From Nitrospirota bacterium (lineage in GTDB: Bacteria > Nitrospirota > Thermodesulfovibrionia > Thermodesulfovibrionales > Magnetobacteriaceae), in NCBI GenBank assembly GCA_015233015.1, contig JADFYO010000010.1, forward strand, positions 1-64,000: a stretch of DNA of 64,000 bases. Reading direction: 5' to 3'. A program made the position numbers and the translations under genes. Below the pieces are notes generated by a model. That model worked only from the letters and a program-made list of their open reading frames with translations. It searched no databases and had not been told where the DNA came from. Below are positions 1-8,924 of the stretch, one piece after another; within the stretch, counting starts at the first letter, position 1, and each line of letters opens with the position of its first letter.

Positions 1-1200
1 CTACTCCAACACTTCCGTAACGACGCCGGCACCAACCGTTCTTCCGCCTTCTCTTATGGCAAAGCGCAGTTCCTTCTCCATCGCTATCGGTCCTATTAAT
101 TCTATCTTAACACTTATATTATCTCCAGGCATCACCATCTCCACTCCTTCAGGCAGCTCCACTACTCCCGTTACGTCTGTCGTCCTGAAGTAAAACTGCG
201 GCCTGTATCCCTTGAAAAACGGCGTATGCCTTCCGCCCTCTTCCTTTGTCAGTACATAGGCCTCTGCCTTAAATTTCGTATGCGGCGTTATGCTCCCGGG
301 CTTCGCTAACACCTGCCCGCGTTCCACCTCATCCTTTCCTACGCCTCTTAACAACGCACCTATGTTGTCTCCGGCCCTTCCCTCGTCCAGCAGCTTTCTG
401 AACATCTCGACCCCTGTGACAACCGTCTTTCTCGTCGCCCCAAGTCCCACTATCTCCGCCTCGTCGCCTACCTTTACTATGCCCCTCTCCAGTCTGCCCG
501 TCACTACCGTGCCCCTGCCGCTTATCGAAAACACATCCTCTATCGGCATCAAAAACGGCTTGTCAAGCGCCCTCACCGGCTCAGGTATATAGGCGTCCAC
601 CGCAGCCATCAGCTCATGTATGCACTTATACTCAGGAGCGTTCGTATCTGTCGATGTGCTCTCCATCCCCTTTAACGCGCTTCCCTTTACTATCGGGATG
701 TCGTCGCCGGGGAAGCCATACTTGCTCAGCAGCTCCCTCACCTCAAGCTCCACCAAATCCAAAAGCTCAGGGTCGTCAACCATGTCCGTCTTGTTCATAA
801 ACACTACTATAAATGGCACGCCTACCTGTCTGGCCAACAGTATATGCTCCCTCGTCTGAGGCATCGGGCCGTCTGCCGCACTCACTACCAATATCGCACC
901 GTCCATCTGCGCCGCACCAGTTATCATGTTCTTAACATAGTCGGCGTGCCCGGGGCAGTCAACATGGGCGTAATGGCGCTTGTCCGTTTCGTATTCCACG
1001 TGTGCGGTGGCTATAGTTATACCCCTTGCTTTTTCTTCGGGGGCGTTATCTATCTGATCGTAGGCCGTGAACTTCGCCTGTCCCGTCATGGCCAATACCT
1101 TGGTTATCGTCGCCGTCAATGTCGTCTTGCCATGGTCAACGTGGCCTATCGTTCCCACGTTTACATGCGGCTTTGTCCTCTCAAATTTGGTCTTTGCCAT
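1..1200 (-). CDS. tuf: Translation elongation factor Tu
   Basis: [38 protein letters not shown] and NKTDMVDD GTPase motifs; full length, 399 aa. Confidence 0.98.
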   Translation of the reverse strand: MAKTKFERTKPHVNVGTIGHVDHGKTTLTATITKVLAMTGQAKFTAYDQIDNAPEEKARGITIATAHVEYETDKRHYAHVDCPGHADYVKNMITGAAQMDGAILVVSAADGPMPQTREHILLARQVGVPFIVVFMNKTDMVDDPELLDLVELEVRELLSKYGFPGDDIPIVKGSALKGMESTSTDTNAPEYKCIHELMAAVDAYIPEPVRALDKPFLMPIEDVFSISGRGTVVTGRLERGIVKVGDEAEIVGLGATRKTVVTGVEMFRKLLDEGRAGDNIGALLRGVGKDEVERGQVLAKPGSITPHTKFKAEAYVLTKEEGGRHTPFFKGYRPQFYFRTTDVTGVVELPEGVEMVMPGDNISVKIELIGPIAMEKELRFAIREGGRTVGAGVVTEVLE

Positions 1201-1271
1201 TTGCTTTCCTCCTTACTTTAAGTAGCCCGACATAATATTTTTTATTCATTATACAATTATCACATTCAATA

Positions 1272-1344
1272 AGCCCATGACCGGAATCGAACCGGTGACC
1301 TCATCCTTACCAAGGATGTGCTCTGCCGACTGAGCTACATGGGC
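1272..1344 (-). tRNA. tRNA-Thr(GGT)
   Basis: Reverse complement GCCCATGTAGCTCAGTCGGCAGAGCACATCCTTGGTAAGGATGAGGTCACCGGTTCGATTCCGGTCATGGGC folds as a cloverleaf; anticodon loop TTGGTAA. Confidence 0.95.
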
Positions 1345-1391
1345 ATAGTGTAACATTTTCAATGAGGCAACCGCCTTAATATATTTATTGA

Positions 1392-1466
1392 TGGAGCGGG
1401 AAACGGGATTCGAACCCGCGACCCTCAGCTTGGAAGGCTGACGCTCTACCACTGAGCTACTCCCGC
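1392..1466 (-). tRNA. tRNA-Gly(TCC)
   Basis: Reverse complement GCGGGAGTAGCTCAGTGGTAGAGCGTCAGCCTTCCAAGCTGAGGGTCGCGGGTTCGAATCCCGTTTCCCGCTCCA; anticodon TCC; CCA encoded. Confidence 0.95.
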
Positions 1467-1508
1467 GCGATAAACTACTATTGTATTAAAATCGTTCGTC
1501 AAAACAAA

Positions 1509-1593
1509 TGGTGGAGAGGGGAGGATTCGAACCTCCGAAGGCGGAGCCAACGGGTTTACAGCCCGTCCCCTTTGGCCACTCGGGTACCTCTCC
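1509..1593 (-). tRNA. tRNA-Tyr(GTA)
   Basis: Class II tRNA with long variable arm; anticodon loop CTGTAAA; GGTTCGAATCC T-arm; CCA encoded. Confidence 0.95.
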
Positions 1594-1917
1594 ATGCGAA
1601 AGGCCGCGACATCTATCGACATTTCATACGTTTTCAACAACATTCCTTCCAATAACGTAACGTCCTTTTTGCGAGACTCTATTCTCCATAGAATTGAATA
1701 TTATATAGTAATAAATAAGCATTGTCAACATTATTTTAAAAAATTTCAGAGGGTCGAAGGGTTAAACCGATTTTTTTTTGGCAGCAGGGTACGGCTACGG
1801 TGTTTGTTTATTCGCTGATCTCTCAAGCAGGTACATCTTTGACGCTAATACCTCACATATTAATTGATTCGCATATTGCAACAAACATATACAAAATGTT
1901 ATTTTACCAAACTGACT

Positions 1918-2979
1918 ATGGTAAAGGCAGCGGCATTATTCTCCGGCGGGCTTGACAGTACGCTGGCAATTATATCCATATTACGACAAGGGGTAGAGGT
2001 TACGGCCATATCCTTTCAGAACCACTTTGGGTGCGATATAACAGACAGGTCGTCATGCTCCAAAGACCCGTATGCGGCGGCTGTGAAGTTTGGTTTTAAT
2101 GTAAAACTCTGCCATCTTGCCGATAAGTTTATAGAGATAGTTAAACATCCTAAGTTCGGCCACGGTAAGAACATGAACCCCTGCATAGACTGCCGCATTC
2201 TGATGCTCAAAGAGGCGAAGGCCTTCTTAACTATGACCGGAGGCGATTTCATCATCACCGGCGAGGTCATCGGACAGCGCCCGATGAGCCAGCGGCGTGA
2301 GTGTTTCCCGCTGATAGACAAAGAGGCCGGCGTCGTTGGCATGGTAGTGCGCCCGCTTTCTGCTAAACTCCTGCCGCCCACGAGAGCTGAACTTGACGGT
2401 CTGATAGACAGAGAAAAACTCCACGCCTTTAACGGGCGAACGAGAAGGCCGCAGCTTGAACTGGCGCGGCAGTTTGGCCTCACGGACTTTCCCAATCCCG
2501 CAGGTGGGTGTCTGCTTACTGACCCCATATATTCTTACCGGTTGACAGAGCTGCTCTCTCATATGCCCGACCCTCCCGTCAGAGACATAAACCTATTGAA
2601 AACAGGACGGCATTTCAGGTTGTCCGATACCTGTAAGGCAGTCGTTGGACGCGATGAGGGGGATAATAACGCCATAGACGCCCATGCGGTTGAGGGCGAT
2701 ATTACAATGTGCGTTTCTGACATCGGCTCGCCTGTTACGCTTGTTGCCGGTAATGCGGATGCCGACGCGCTTACTACAGCCGCTTCGCTGACGGCAAGAT
2801 ATGCCGATTGTAAATATGAAGCTACTGTAATTGTCTCCGCGTACAGAGTGGACAGCGCGGGCGTTCGTGTGCCGCTTGCCCCCTTGACGGCAGCCCCGGC
2901 GGACAATGAGCTTCTTAACGCCTTACGCATAGAGGAAAAAAGACAACGTGCCGGAAAATATGACAGAAAACATTCCTGA
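1918..2979 (+). CDS. PP-loop ATP-pyrophosphatase family protein (ThiI/MnmA-like thiouridylase-type)
   Basis: SGGLDSTLA PP-loop near the N-terminus; CxxC in NPCIDCRILM; GGCLLTDP motif. Confidence 0.7.
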   Translation: MVKAAALFSGGLDSTLAIISILRQGVEVTAISFQNHFGCDITDRSSCSKDPYAAAVKFGFNVKLCHLADKFIEIVKHPKFGHGKNMNPCIDCRILMLKEAKAFLTMTGGDFIITGEVIGQRPMSQRRECFPLIDKEAGVVGMVVRPLSAKLLPPTRAELDGLIDREKLHAFNGRTRRPQLELARQFGLTDFPNPAGGCLLTDPIYSYRLTELLSHMPDPPVRDINLLKTGRHFRLSDTCKAVVGRDEGDNNAIDAHAVEGDITMCVSDIGSPVTLVAGNADADALTTAASLTARYADCKYEATVIVSAYRVDSAGVRVPLAPLTAAPADNELLNALRIEEKRQRAGKYDRKHS

Positions 2980-4240
2980 ACAGGCTCTCCTAAGCCTTTA
3001 CGAGTTTAATCTAATCGTCAAAGAGGCTCTATCTTTGACTTTCCCCTCCCGATACCTGATTAAGGCCGAGACGGCGTCCATCAACATTGACGCCAAAGGG
3101 CATTGCTATATGGAATTAATCGAGAAGGACGACACGGGGATAAAGGCGCAGATGAGCAGCCGCATATGGGCAACGACATGGAACTACGTATCGAAGACGT
3201 TTACTTCTGCCACAGGCCAGCCCCTTACAAAGGGCATGAAAATCCTCGTCGAGGCCACGTTAAATTTTCACGAGAGGTTTGGCATGAGCCTTATAATTCA
3301 AGCAATCGACCCGTCATATACACTTGGCGAGATGGCCATGGCAAAACGCCAGATAATCGAAAGATTAACCAAAGAAGGACTGATAGATAAGAATAAGTCC
3401 GTCCCATTCCCTATAGTGCCTCTACGTATAGCGGTATTATCGTCAAAAACGGCGGCAGGCTATGAGGATTTCGTCAAACACCTCAGGGGAAACCCTTACG
3501 GCTACGCATTCAGCGTTACGTTGTTTGAGACGGCCGTTCAAGGGGATGCAGTGGAGTCAACTATGCTAAGGGCGTTATCGCTGTGCCGCGCAGAGGATTT
3601 CGACGTGGTAGTGATTACGCGCGGTGGTGGAGGGGCGTCTGACCTGTCTTGTTTTGATAACTACGCCGTTGCCCGTGCGATAGCCCTGTTTCCAATTCCG
3701 GTAATCTCAGGCATTGGGCACGAACGGGATAAGACGGTAATTGACGAAACCGCCCACACGACGATTAAAACTCCGACGGCGGCGGCGGCCTTTATTATCG
3801 AGAGGGTAAAACGGTTTGAAGATATAATAGACTTCGGTGGACAAAGACTGCTGAAATCGGTAGAGACGCTATGCCATGACGCCTCGGGAAGGCTGTTTCT
3901 ATTGTCGAAGGCCGTTGAGGCAGCGGTCGCTGCGGGGGTGATGAGGCACCGGTTTATGTTTGAGCACTATGCTAAAGGAATAAGCAGCGCCTCCCCGAAA
4001 CTGCTGGAAAAACACGGGGAAAGGCTGAATGCCGCTCTCGCTGCGGCCGGACATCTCGACCCTATAAGTATATTAAAAAGAGGTTTCAGCATTACCAGCG
4101 TAAACGGCAAGACGTTGAGGTCAGTGGAAGGCGTTTCTGCAGGTATACATTTGACGACATATTTATCTGATGGCAGCATTGAAAGCGAGGCCATGGAAAT
4201 AATACAAAAAGGTGGGGTGCAGGATGAAACAGAAATTTAA
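2948..4240 (+). CDS. xseA: Exodeoxyribonuclease VII large subunit
   Basis: OB-fold N-terminus; VVVITRGGGGASDLSCFDNYAVARAIALFPIPVISGIGHERDKTVIDE motif; adjacent xseB. GTG start, or ATG at 2960. Confidence 0.93.
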   Translation: MPENMTENIPEQALLSLYEFNLIVKEALSLTFPSRYLIKAETASINIDAKGHCYMELIEKDDTGIKAQMSSRIWATTWNYVSKTFTSATGQPLTKGMKILVEATLNFHERFGMSLIIQAIDPSYTLGEMAMAKRQIIERLTKEGLIDKNKSVPFPIVPLRIAVLSSKTAAGYEDFVKHLRGNPYGYAFSVTLFETAVQGDAVESTMLRALSLCRAEDFDVVVITRGGGGASDLSCFDNYAVARAIALFPIPVISGIGHERDKTVIDETAHTTIKTPTAAAAFIIERVKRFEDIIDFGGQRLLKSVETLCHDASGRLFLLSKAVEAAVAAGVMRHRFMFEHYAKGISSASPKLLEKHGERLNAALAAAGHLDPISILKRGFSITSVNGKTLRSVEGVSAGIHLTTYLSDGSIESEAMEIIQKGGVQDETEI

Positions 4241-4481
4241 ATACTCTGAAGCACTGAGAGAAATCGAGGGAATAATCTCTGAGATAGAAGATGAATCCAT
4301 CGACATCGACGTGCTGACAGAAAAGGTAAAACGTGTGATAACGCTGATAAAGGCGTGTAAGGCAAGGCTTCGCGCCACGGAGGAAGACCTGAAGGATGTC
4401 CTTAAAGACCTGAGTGATGATAAACCCGGTGCGTCGTTGCCGGCAACAGGGTTGGGCGGGGCGTCTGGCCTTTTCGATTGA
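4224..4481 (+). CDS. xseB: Exodeoxyribonuclease VII small subunit
   Basis: Small acidic helical protein KFKYSEALREIEGIISEIEDESIDIDVLTEKVKRVITLIKACKARL directly after xseA. Confidence 0.88.
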   Translation: MKQKFKYSEALREIEGIISEIEDESIDIDVLTEKVKRVITLIKACKARLRATEEDLKDVLKDLSDDKPGASLPATGLGGASGLFD

Positions 4482-4595
4482 CAAAAAATTAAGACAACAA
4501 AAATTTGCATATATTTGTTAATATATGGTGTTGAAGAGGAAAGCGTACCAAAAATAAAATATCAAATGGAGAGATTAGGAATGGAGAGATTTGGA

Positions 4596-6428
4596 ATGAA
4601 GAAACTACTGATGCTGATTTTAGCCGTGATGATGCTCGTATCCTGCAATGACGACAAGTCCGGCGTCCCGAAAAAAGAAGGGGCAAAAGAAGGGGCAAAA
4701 GAAGGGGCAACTGTTATTAAAGTCAATGATGTCAACATAACAACCGGGGTACTGCAGGAAGACCTCGCAAAGTTGCCGCCAAATTATAAATCGGCGTTTG
4801 CCGGCAAAGACGGCCTTCTGAGTTTTGTTGACGAGATTAAGAGGAGAGAAGTCCTTTATCTCGAGGCAAAAAAACAAGGTCTCGATAAAGATCCTGCGTT
4901 TGCAAAAAGACTGGATGAGTTTTCGAGGCTGAACCTTGTAAACTCCCTGATTTCGAAAAATGTGAATACGACCGATATAAAAGTAACTCCTGAGGAGGCG
5001 AAGGATTATTACGATAAGAATCCGAAAGAGTTCATTGTGCCCGATCAAATCAAGGCAAGTCACATACTGCTAAAGACTGAGGAAGAGGCAAAAAAAGTAT
5101 TGGACAAGGTAAAAAATGGCGGAGACTTTGCCGCTATCGCCAAAGAGAATTCTGTGGATAAGGTATCGGGTGAGAAGGGTGGAGACTTGGGATTTTTTGC
5201 GAAAGGGCAGCTTGATCCAACATTTGACGAGGCGGTGTTTAAGCTGAAAAAAGGTGAGGTAGGCCCGGTAGTCAAGACCAATTTCGGTTATCATGTAATA
5301 AAGGTTGTTGACACTAAAGCTTCCTCGAAAATGGAATACGAGCCGTCTAAGGCGATGATAATACAGTATCTGACCTCTGAAAAACAGAAAAAGGCGTTTG
5401 ACGAGTATGTCTCCCGGATTGAAAAGGGTTATAACGTGCAGATTGACCAAAAGGCAATGGACAGTTTCATGTCGAAATACACGGGCAGCGCTCCGCAGGA
5501 GAAGGCCGCGGCAACTCCGCCTGATACAACCCCAATTGTCAAAATTGGAGAAGCCTCTATAACCGCTGCCGGCATTGAAAGCGAATTGTTGAAACTTCCG
5601 CCTGAAGTAAAACAGTTTTTCAAAGGCAAGGAAGGCATGACAAAACTCATAGAAGAAATGAAAAAGACCGAGCTGCTCAACCTTGAAGCCAAAAAGGCAG
5701 GCATAGATAAATCCCCTGAATATGTCGCTAAGGTAGAGGAATTTAAAAAGGTAAATCTGATAAACACGCTGGTCAGGAAGGCATTTAAACCCGAAATGGC
5801 CCAGGTCACCCCTGATGAGGTAAAGGCGTATTATGATAATAACTCGAAAGACTTTACGCAGCCGGGACAGATTAAGGCAAGCCATATCTTAGTGAAGACC
5901 GAGGCAGAGGCACTAGCTGCTGCCGAAAAAATAAAAAAAGGCGCCAGCTTTGTTTCAGTTGCGAAGACCGACTCAATCGACAAGATGACGGCGGACAAGG
6001 GCGGCGACCTTGGATTTTTCTCTAAGGGCCAGATGGAGCCTTCGTTTGACGATGCGGTTTTTAAACTAAAGACGGGCGAAGTGAGCGCCCCTGTTAAGAC
6101 AACTTTTGGCTATCACATAATAACAGTAACAGACATAAAGCCCCCCAAGAAGGTTGACTTTGACGCGGCTAAAGACATGATAAACCAGCTGCTCTCAGAG
6201 CAAAAGAAAAACAAGGCATTCGACGATTATTACTTGGGCATAGAGAAAGGTTATAGCGTAATGGTCGATAAAAAGGCCCTTGATGAGTTTGTTATTAAAA
6301 ACACATCGGTAAAACCTGACCAGGGTGCCGCGGGGCACGGTGTGAATGTTCCTCAGGGTGCTTTGCCGGAAGGCCATCCACCAGTAGGCAGCCAGGGAGG
6401 CGCTTTGCCGGAAGGCCATCCCAAATAA
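4596..6428 (+). CDS. Lipoprotein with two tandem PpiC/SurA-type parvulin peptidyl-prolyl isomerase modules
   Basis: MKKLLMLILAVMMLVSC lipobox; two copies of IKASHIL(L/V)KTE...GGDLGFF(A/S)KGQ...FD(E/D)AVFKLK.GEV...FGYHxI; KEGAKEGAKEGA linker; C-terminal GALPEGHP repeats. Confidence 0.88.
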   Translation: MKKLLMLILAVMMLVSCNDDKSGVPKKEGAKEGAKEGATVIKVNDVNITTGVLQEDLAKLPPNYKSAFAGKDGLLSFVDEIKRREVLYLEAKKQGLDKDPAFAKRLDEFSRLNLVNSLISKNVNTTDIKVTPEEAKDYYDKNPKEFIVPDQIKASHILLKTEEEAKKVLDKVKNGGDFAAIAKENSVDKVSGEKGGDLGFFAKGQLDPTFDEAVFKLKKGEVGPVVKTNFGYHVIKVVDTKASSKMEYEPSKAMIIQYLTSEKQKKAFDEYVSRIEKGYNVQIDQKAMDSFMSKYTGSAPQEKAAATPPDTTPIVKIGEASITAAGIESELLKLPPEVKQFFKGKEGMTKLIEEMKKTELLNLEAKKAGIDKSPEYVAKVEEFKKVNLINTLVRKAFKPEMAQVTPDEVKAYYDNNSKDFTQPGQIKASHILVKTEAEALAAAEKIKKGASFVSVAKTDSIDKMTADKGGDLGFFSKGQMEPSFDDAVFKLKTGEVSAPVKTTFGYHIITVTDIKPPKKVDFDAAKDMINQLLSEQKKNKAFDDYYLGIEKGYSVMVDKKALDEFVIKNTSVKPDQGAAGHGVNVPQGALPEGHPPVGSQGGALPEGHPK

Positions 6429-6449
6429 ATGCCGGCGTTAAGGGTGTAA

Positions 6450-7304
6450 ATGTTAAAACTATTAGACGGGATCGTCGAGCTGTATAAAAAAGTGGCGTCG
6501 TCGGTCCCGCCAGATGTCGAGAAAGCGATTGTCGGGGCATGTGAGGCCGAGCCTCTGGAGAAAGCAGGTAGAAACACATTAACCGCCTTAATCGATAAGA
6601 TAAGGGCTGCAAGGGCGGCAAAAACGCCCGTATGTGCCGATACCGGTATTCCGGTGTTCAGGATAAAAATTCCCCGCAGCCTGAGCCAAAACGAGATAGG
6701 GGAAATTGTTATTGAAGGCACAAAGGCGGCGAGTAAGAAAATCGGGTTTCACGACGCAGGCGTAATGGAGTCGCTTATGAACAGCCCTGACGGCAACCCT
6801 GCAGAAGGCTATCCTATCATTTACTTCGAAGAGTCGGAGGGGACATCCCTCGTGATAGACCTACTCTTAAACGGGGCTGATTGTGAAAATGCGGGAAGGC
6901 TCTTTACTCTTGCCCCCGGGGGGTTAACAGCCGGTGGGGTTATTCTGCCGCGAGGTTACGAAGCCATTGCTGGGTGTATCGAAGAGACAGTGGCAGGTGT
7001 GGGCGGCAATATTTGTTTCCCGTTAATTGTGGCTGTCGGTGCCGGTTCGGCAAGGGAGCAGGCCGCGGCACTCTCGAAACGACAGCTGATGAGAAAATTA
7101 AACGATGTTAATCCTGTAAGCCTTGCCGATGAGTTCGAGCATCAGGTGTTAATGAAAATAAATGCCAGGCCGGGTAATCATGGACTGAGAACGACCCTGA
7201 TAGGGGTAAAAATGGCGTCAGCGCCCATTCATCCGGCGTCATTCTTTGTTGACGTTACGATTTCATGCTGGGCATTACGCCGTGGAAGGCTCATCTGGAG
7301 TTAA
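6450..7304 (+). CDS. Class I fumarate hydratase, alpha subunit (Fe-S hydrolyase N-terminal domain)
   Basis: CADTGIPVF, APGGLTAGG, GGNICFPLIVAVGAG and SFFVDVTISCWA motifs. Confidence 0.85.
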   Translation: MLKLLDGIVELYKKVASSVPPDVEKAIVGACEAEPLEKAGRNTLTALIDKIRAARAAKTPVCADTGIPVFRIKIPRSLSQNEIGEIVIEGTKAASKKIGFHDAGVMESLMNSPDGNPAEGYPIIYFEESEGTSLVIDLLLNGADCENAGRLFTLAPGGLTAGGVILPRGYEAIAGCIEETVAGVGGNICFPLIVAVGAGSAREQAAALSKRQLMRKLNDVNPVSLADEFEHQVLMKINARPGNHGLRTTLIGVKMASAPIHPASFFVDVTISCWALRRGRLIWS

Positions 7305-7379
7305 ACTTATGTCAGGGAGTTAAACTTATCTTCCTATTTGACCGATATATAATTAAGCACTGTTTCACGGGAGGTTGAT

Positions 7380-7550
7380 ATGCCAGGTGAATATTTAATG
7401 ATGCCAGTTGAATCTATAGGAAGTATAGTAGGCCCGAGAGCCGTAGGAGCATCGTCTGGATGGGCTAAAAGAGAAGGCGGCAGAAAGAAGATGCGCAAGG
7501 AAAAGAGAAAGGTCGAGACTGAGAAGAGTCTCATAGATATAGTGGTCTGA
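7380..7550 (+). CDS. Small hypothetical protein (56 aa), below the ORF-track cutoff
   Basis: GGAGGT RBS then ATG: MPGEYLMMPVESIGSIVGPRAVGASSGWAKREGGRKKMRKEKRKVETEKSLIDIVV*. Confidence 0.5.
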   Translation: MPGEYLMMPVESIGSIVGPRAVGASSGWAKREGGRKKMRKEKRKVETEKSLIDIVV

Positions 7551-7586
7551 CCCTAAAAGAGTACTTGTAGAAGTATAGAGGTTTTA

Positions 7587-7666
7587 ATCATCCTGAGCCT
7601 GTCGAAGGATGTTCCTGTCTTTCACATTACCCTATAAACAGGAAATCCTTTGACAGGCTCAGGATG
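7587..7666. repeat. Inverted pair of ATCCTGAGCCTGTCGAAGGATG-type REP elements forming a long hairpin
   Basis: atcatcctgagcctgtcgaaggatgTTCCTGT...ACAGGAAatcctttgacaggctcaggatg; both the outer ~22 bp and inner 7 bp arms are complementary. Confidence 0.8.
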
Positions 7667-7839
7667 GATGAGTAACATTAGTAAATCTGTCTGTCCCGCC
7701 TACGTAATAATAGCCTTTAGCCGGAGTTCGGAAGCCGCCAACGGCGGCACCCCAAACTTGATGATAAAGCATGTGCGAGAAACAGGGGTGAAGGGGGATT
7801 ATCCCCCTTCGTCTTTAATCCTTATGCTGTTGGCGGTGT

Positions 7840-8793
7840 TTAATAAGCCGCCGTTGAGAATTCCGCCTCGAATCTCTTGTTGTATGCCTGTCTTGTGAAT
7901 GAGTAATTTTGGGTTCCATGGACTTCCACGCAGAATGATGCGGAGACCGCGCCCATTTTTGCCGCGTGAATGATTCCCATGTCCGGCATCATAAGTCCTT
8001 TAATGAGGCCGGCCCTGTACGCGTCTCCGGCGCCTGTTGGGTCACTAATCGTGGATGGAATCACGGCAGGGATGTCAACGGTATCAAGCCTGCCGTCTTG
8101 TCTGGATATCACGGTAGAGCCTTTCTCCGCCTTAGTGGTTATTACAATTTCGGCCATCGAGGAAATATCGCCGGCAGTGGCGCGGGTTTTCTCCATAGTA
8201 AGGCCGAGTTCGTAGTCATTGCTTATGAAAATCATTGCCCCTTTTATCATCTCTGTCAGCTGGTGTTGGTTCCATGCCGGCAGTGACTGTCCGGGGTCAA
8301 ATATATAGCGAATTCCTCGTTGTTTATATATCTTAATGAAATTATACATATCGTCGAGATTTCCCGGGGCTACAATGGCAATGGTTTTTTGCGGGTCGAG
8401 CGCGTTGAAATCATATGATGAGCTGTGTTTCATTGCCCCAGGATTAAAGGCGGTGATTTGATTCTCCGAGAGGTCTGTGGTGATATATGCCCCGGCGGTA
8501 AGCTCACCGGGTATTATTTTTATGAACTCGGTAGAGATACCGTTTTCTCTGAGCCAATTGCCGTACGGTTCGAAGTCATGACCGGCAGCGGAGACAATCT
8601 CAGGCCTTTCGCCAAGCAAGGACAAGGCGTAGGCGATATTGCCGGCCGTGCCGCCAAAATTCTCCTTGAGTTCGTTTATCATAAAGCATACGTTTAACAT
8701 ATGTAACTTGTCGGGCAGCAGGTGGTCAGAGAAATTGCCCGGAAAGTCCATTATCCTGTCATACGCGATAGAACCGGAAACTATTATGTTCAT
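7840..8793 (-). CDS. PfkB-family carbohydrate/adenosine kinase
   Basis: GGTAGNIAYALSLLG; DPTGAGDAYRAGLIKG PfkB signature. Confidence 0.9.
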   Translation of the reverse strand: MNIIVSGSIAYDRIMDFPGNFSDHLLPDKLHMLNVCFMINELKENFGGTAGNIAYALSLLGERPEIVSAAGHDFEPYGNWLRENGISTEFIKIIPGELTAGAYITTDLSENQITAFNPGAMKHSSSYDFNALDPQKTIAIVAPGNLDDMYNFIKIYKQRGIRYIFDPGQSLPAWNQHQLTEMIKGAMIFISNDYELGLTMEKTRATAGDISSMAEIVITTKAEKGSTVISRQDGRLDTVDIPAVIPSTISDPTGAGDAYRAGLIKGLMMPDMGIIHAAKMGAVSASFCVEVHGTQNYSFTRQAYNKRFEAEFSTAAY

Positions 8794-8924
8794 AGTACCT
8801 CCAATGTGCGGCATAACAACAATGCCAATCTATCACAGCGAGTTACATTCTGTCAATAATGATCGTGGATGAGCCGGGATGAGTTACTTCTATGTTTCGG
8901 GCCTATGTGTCAGGGTTCATTAAC

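Noticed and set aside
844-1221. ORF on the strand opposite tuf (125 aa), and similar ORFs at 290..592 and 620..859
   Set aside because: Antisense to an unambiguous EF-Tu gene; no recognisable motifs.
2016-2528. Minus-strand ORF of 170 aa opposite the PP-loop gene
   Set aside because: Arises from codon bias of the sense gene; no protein family features.
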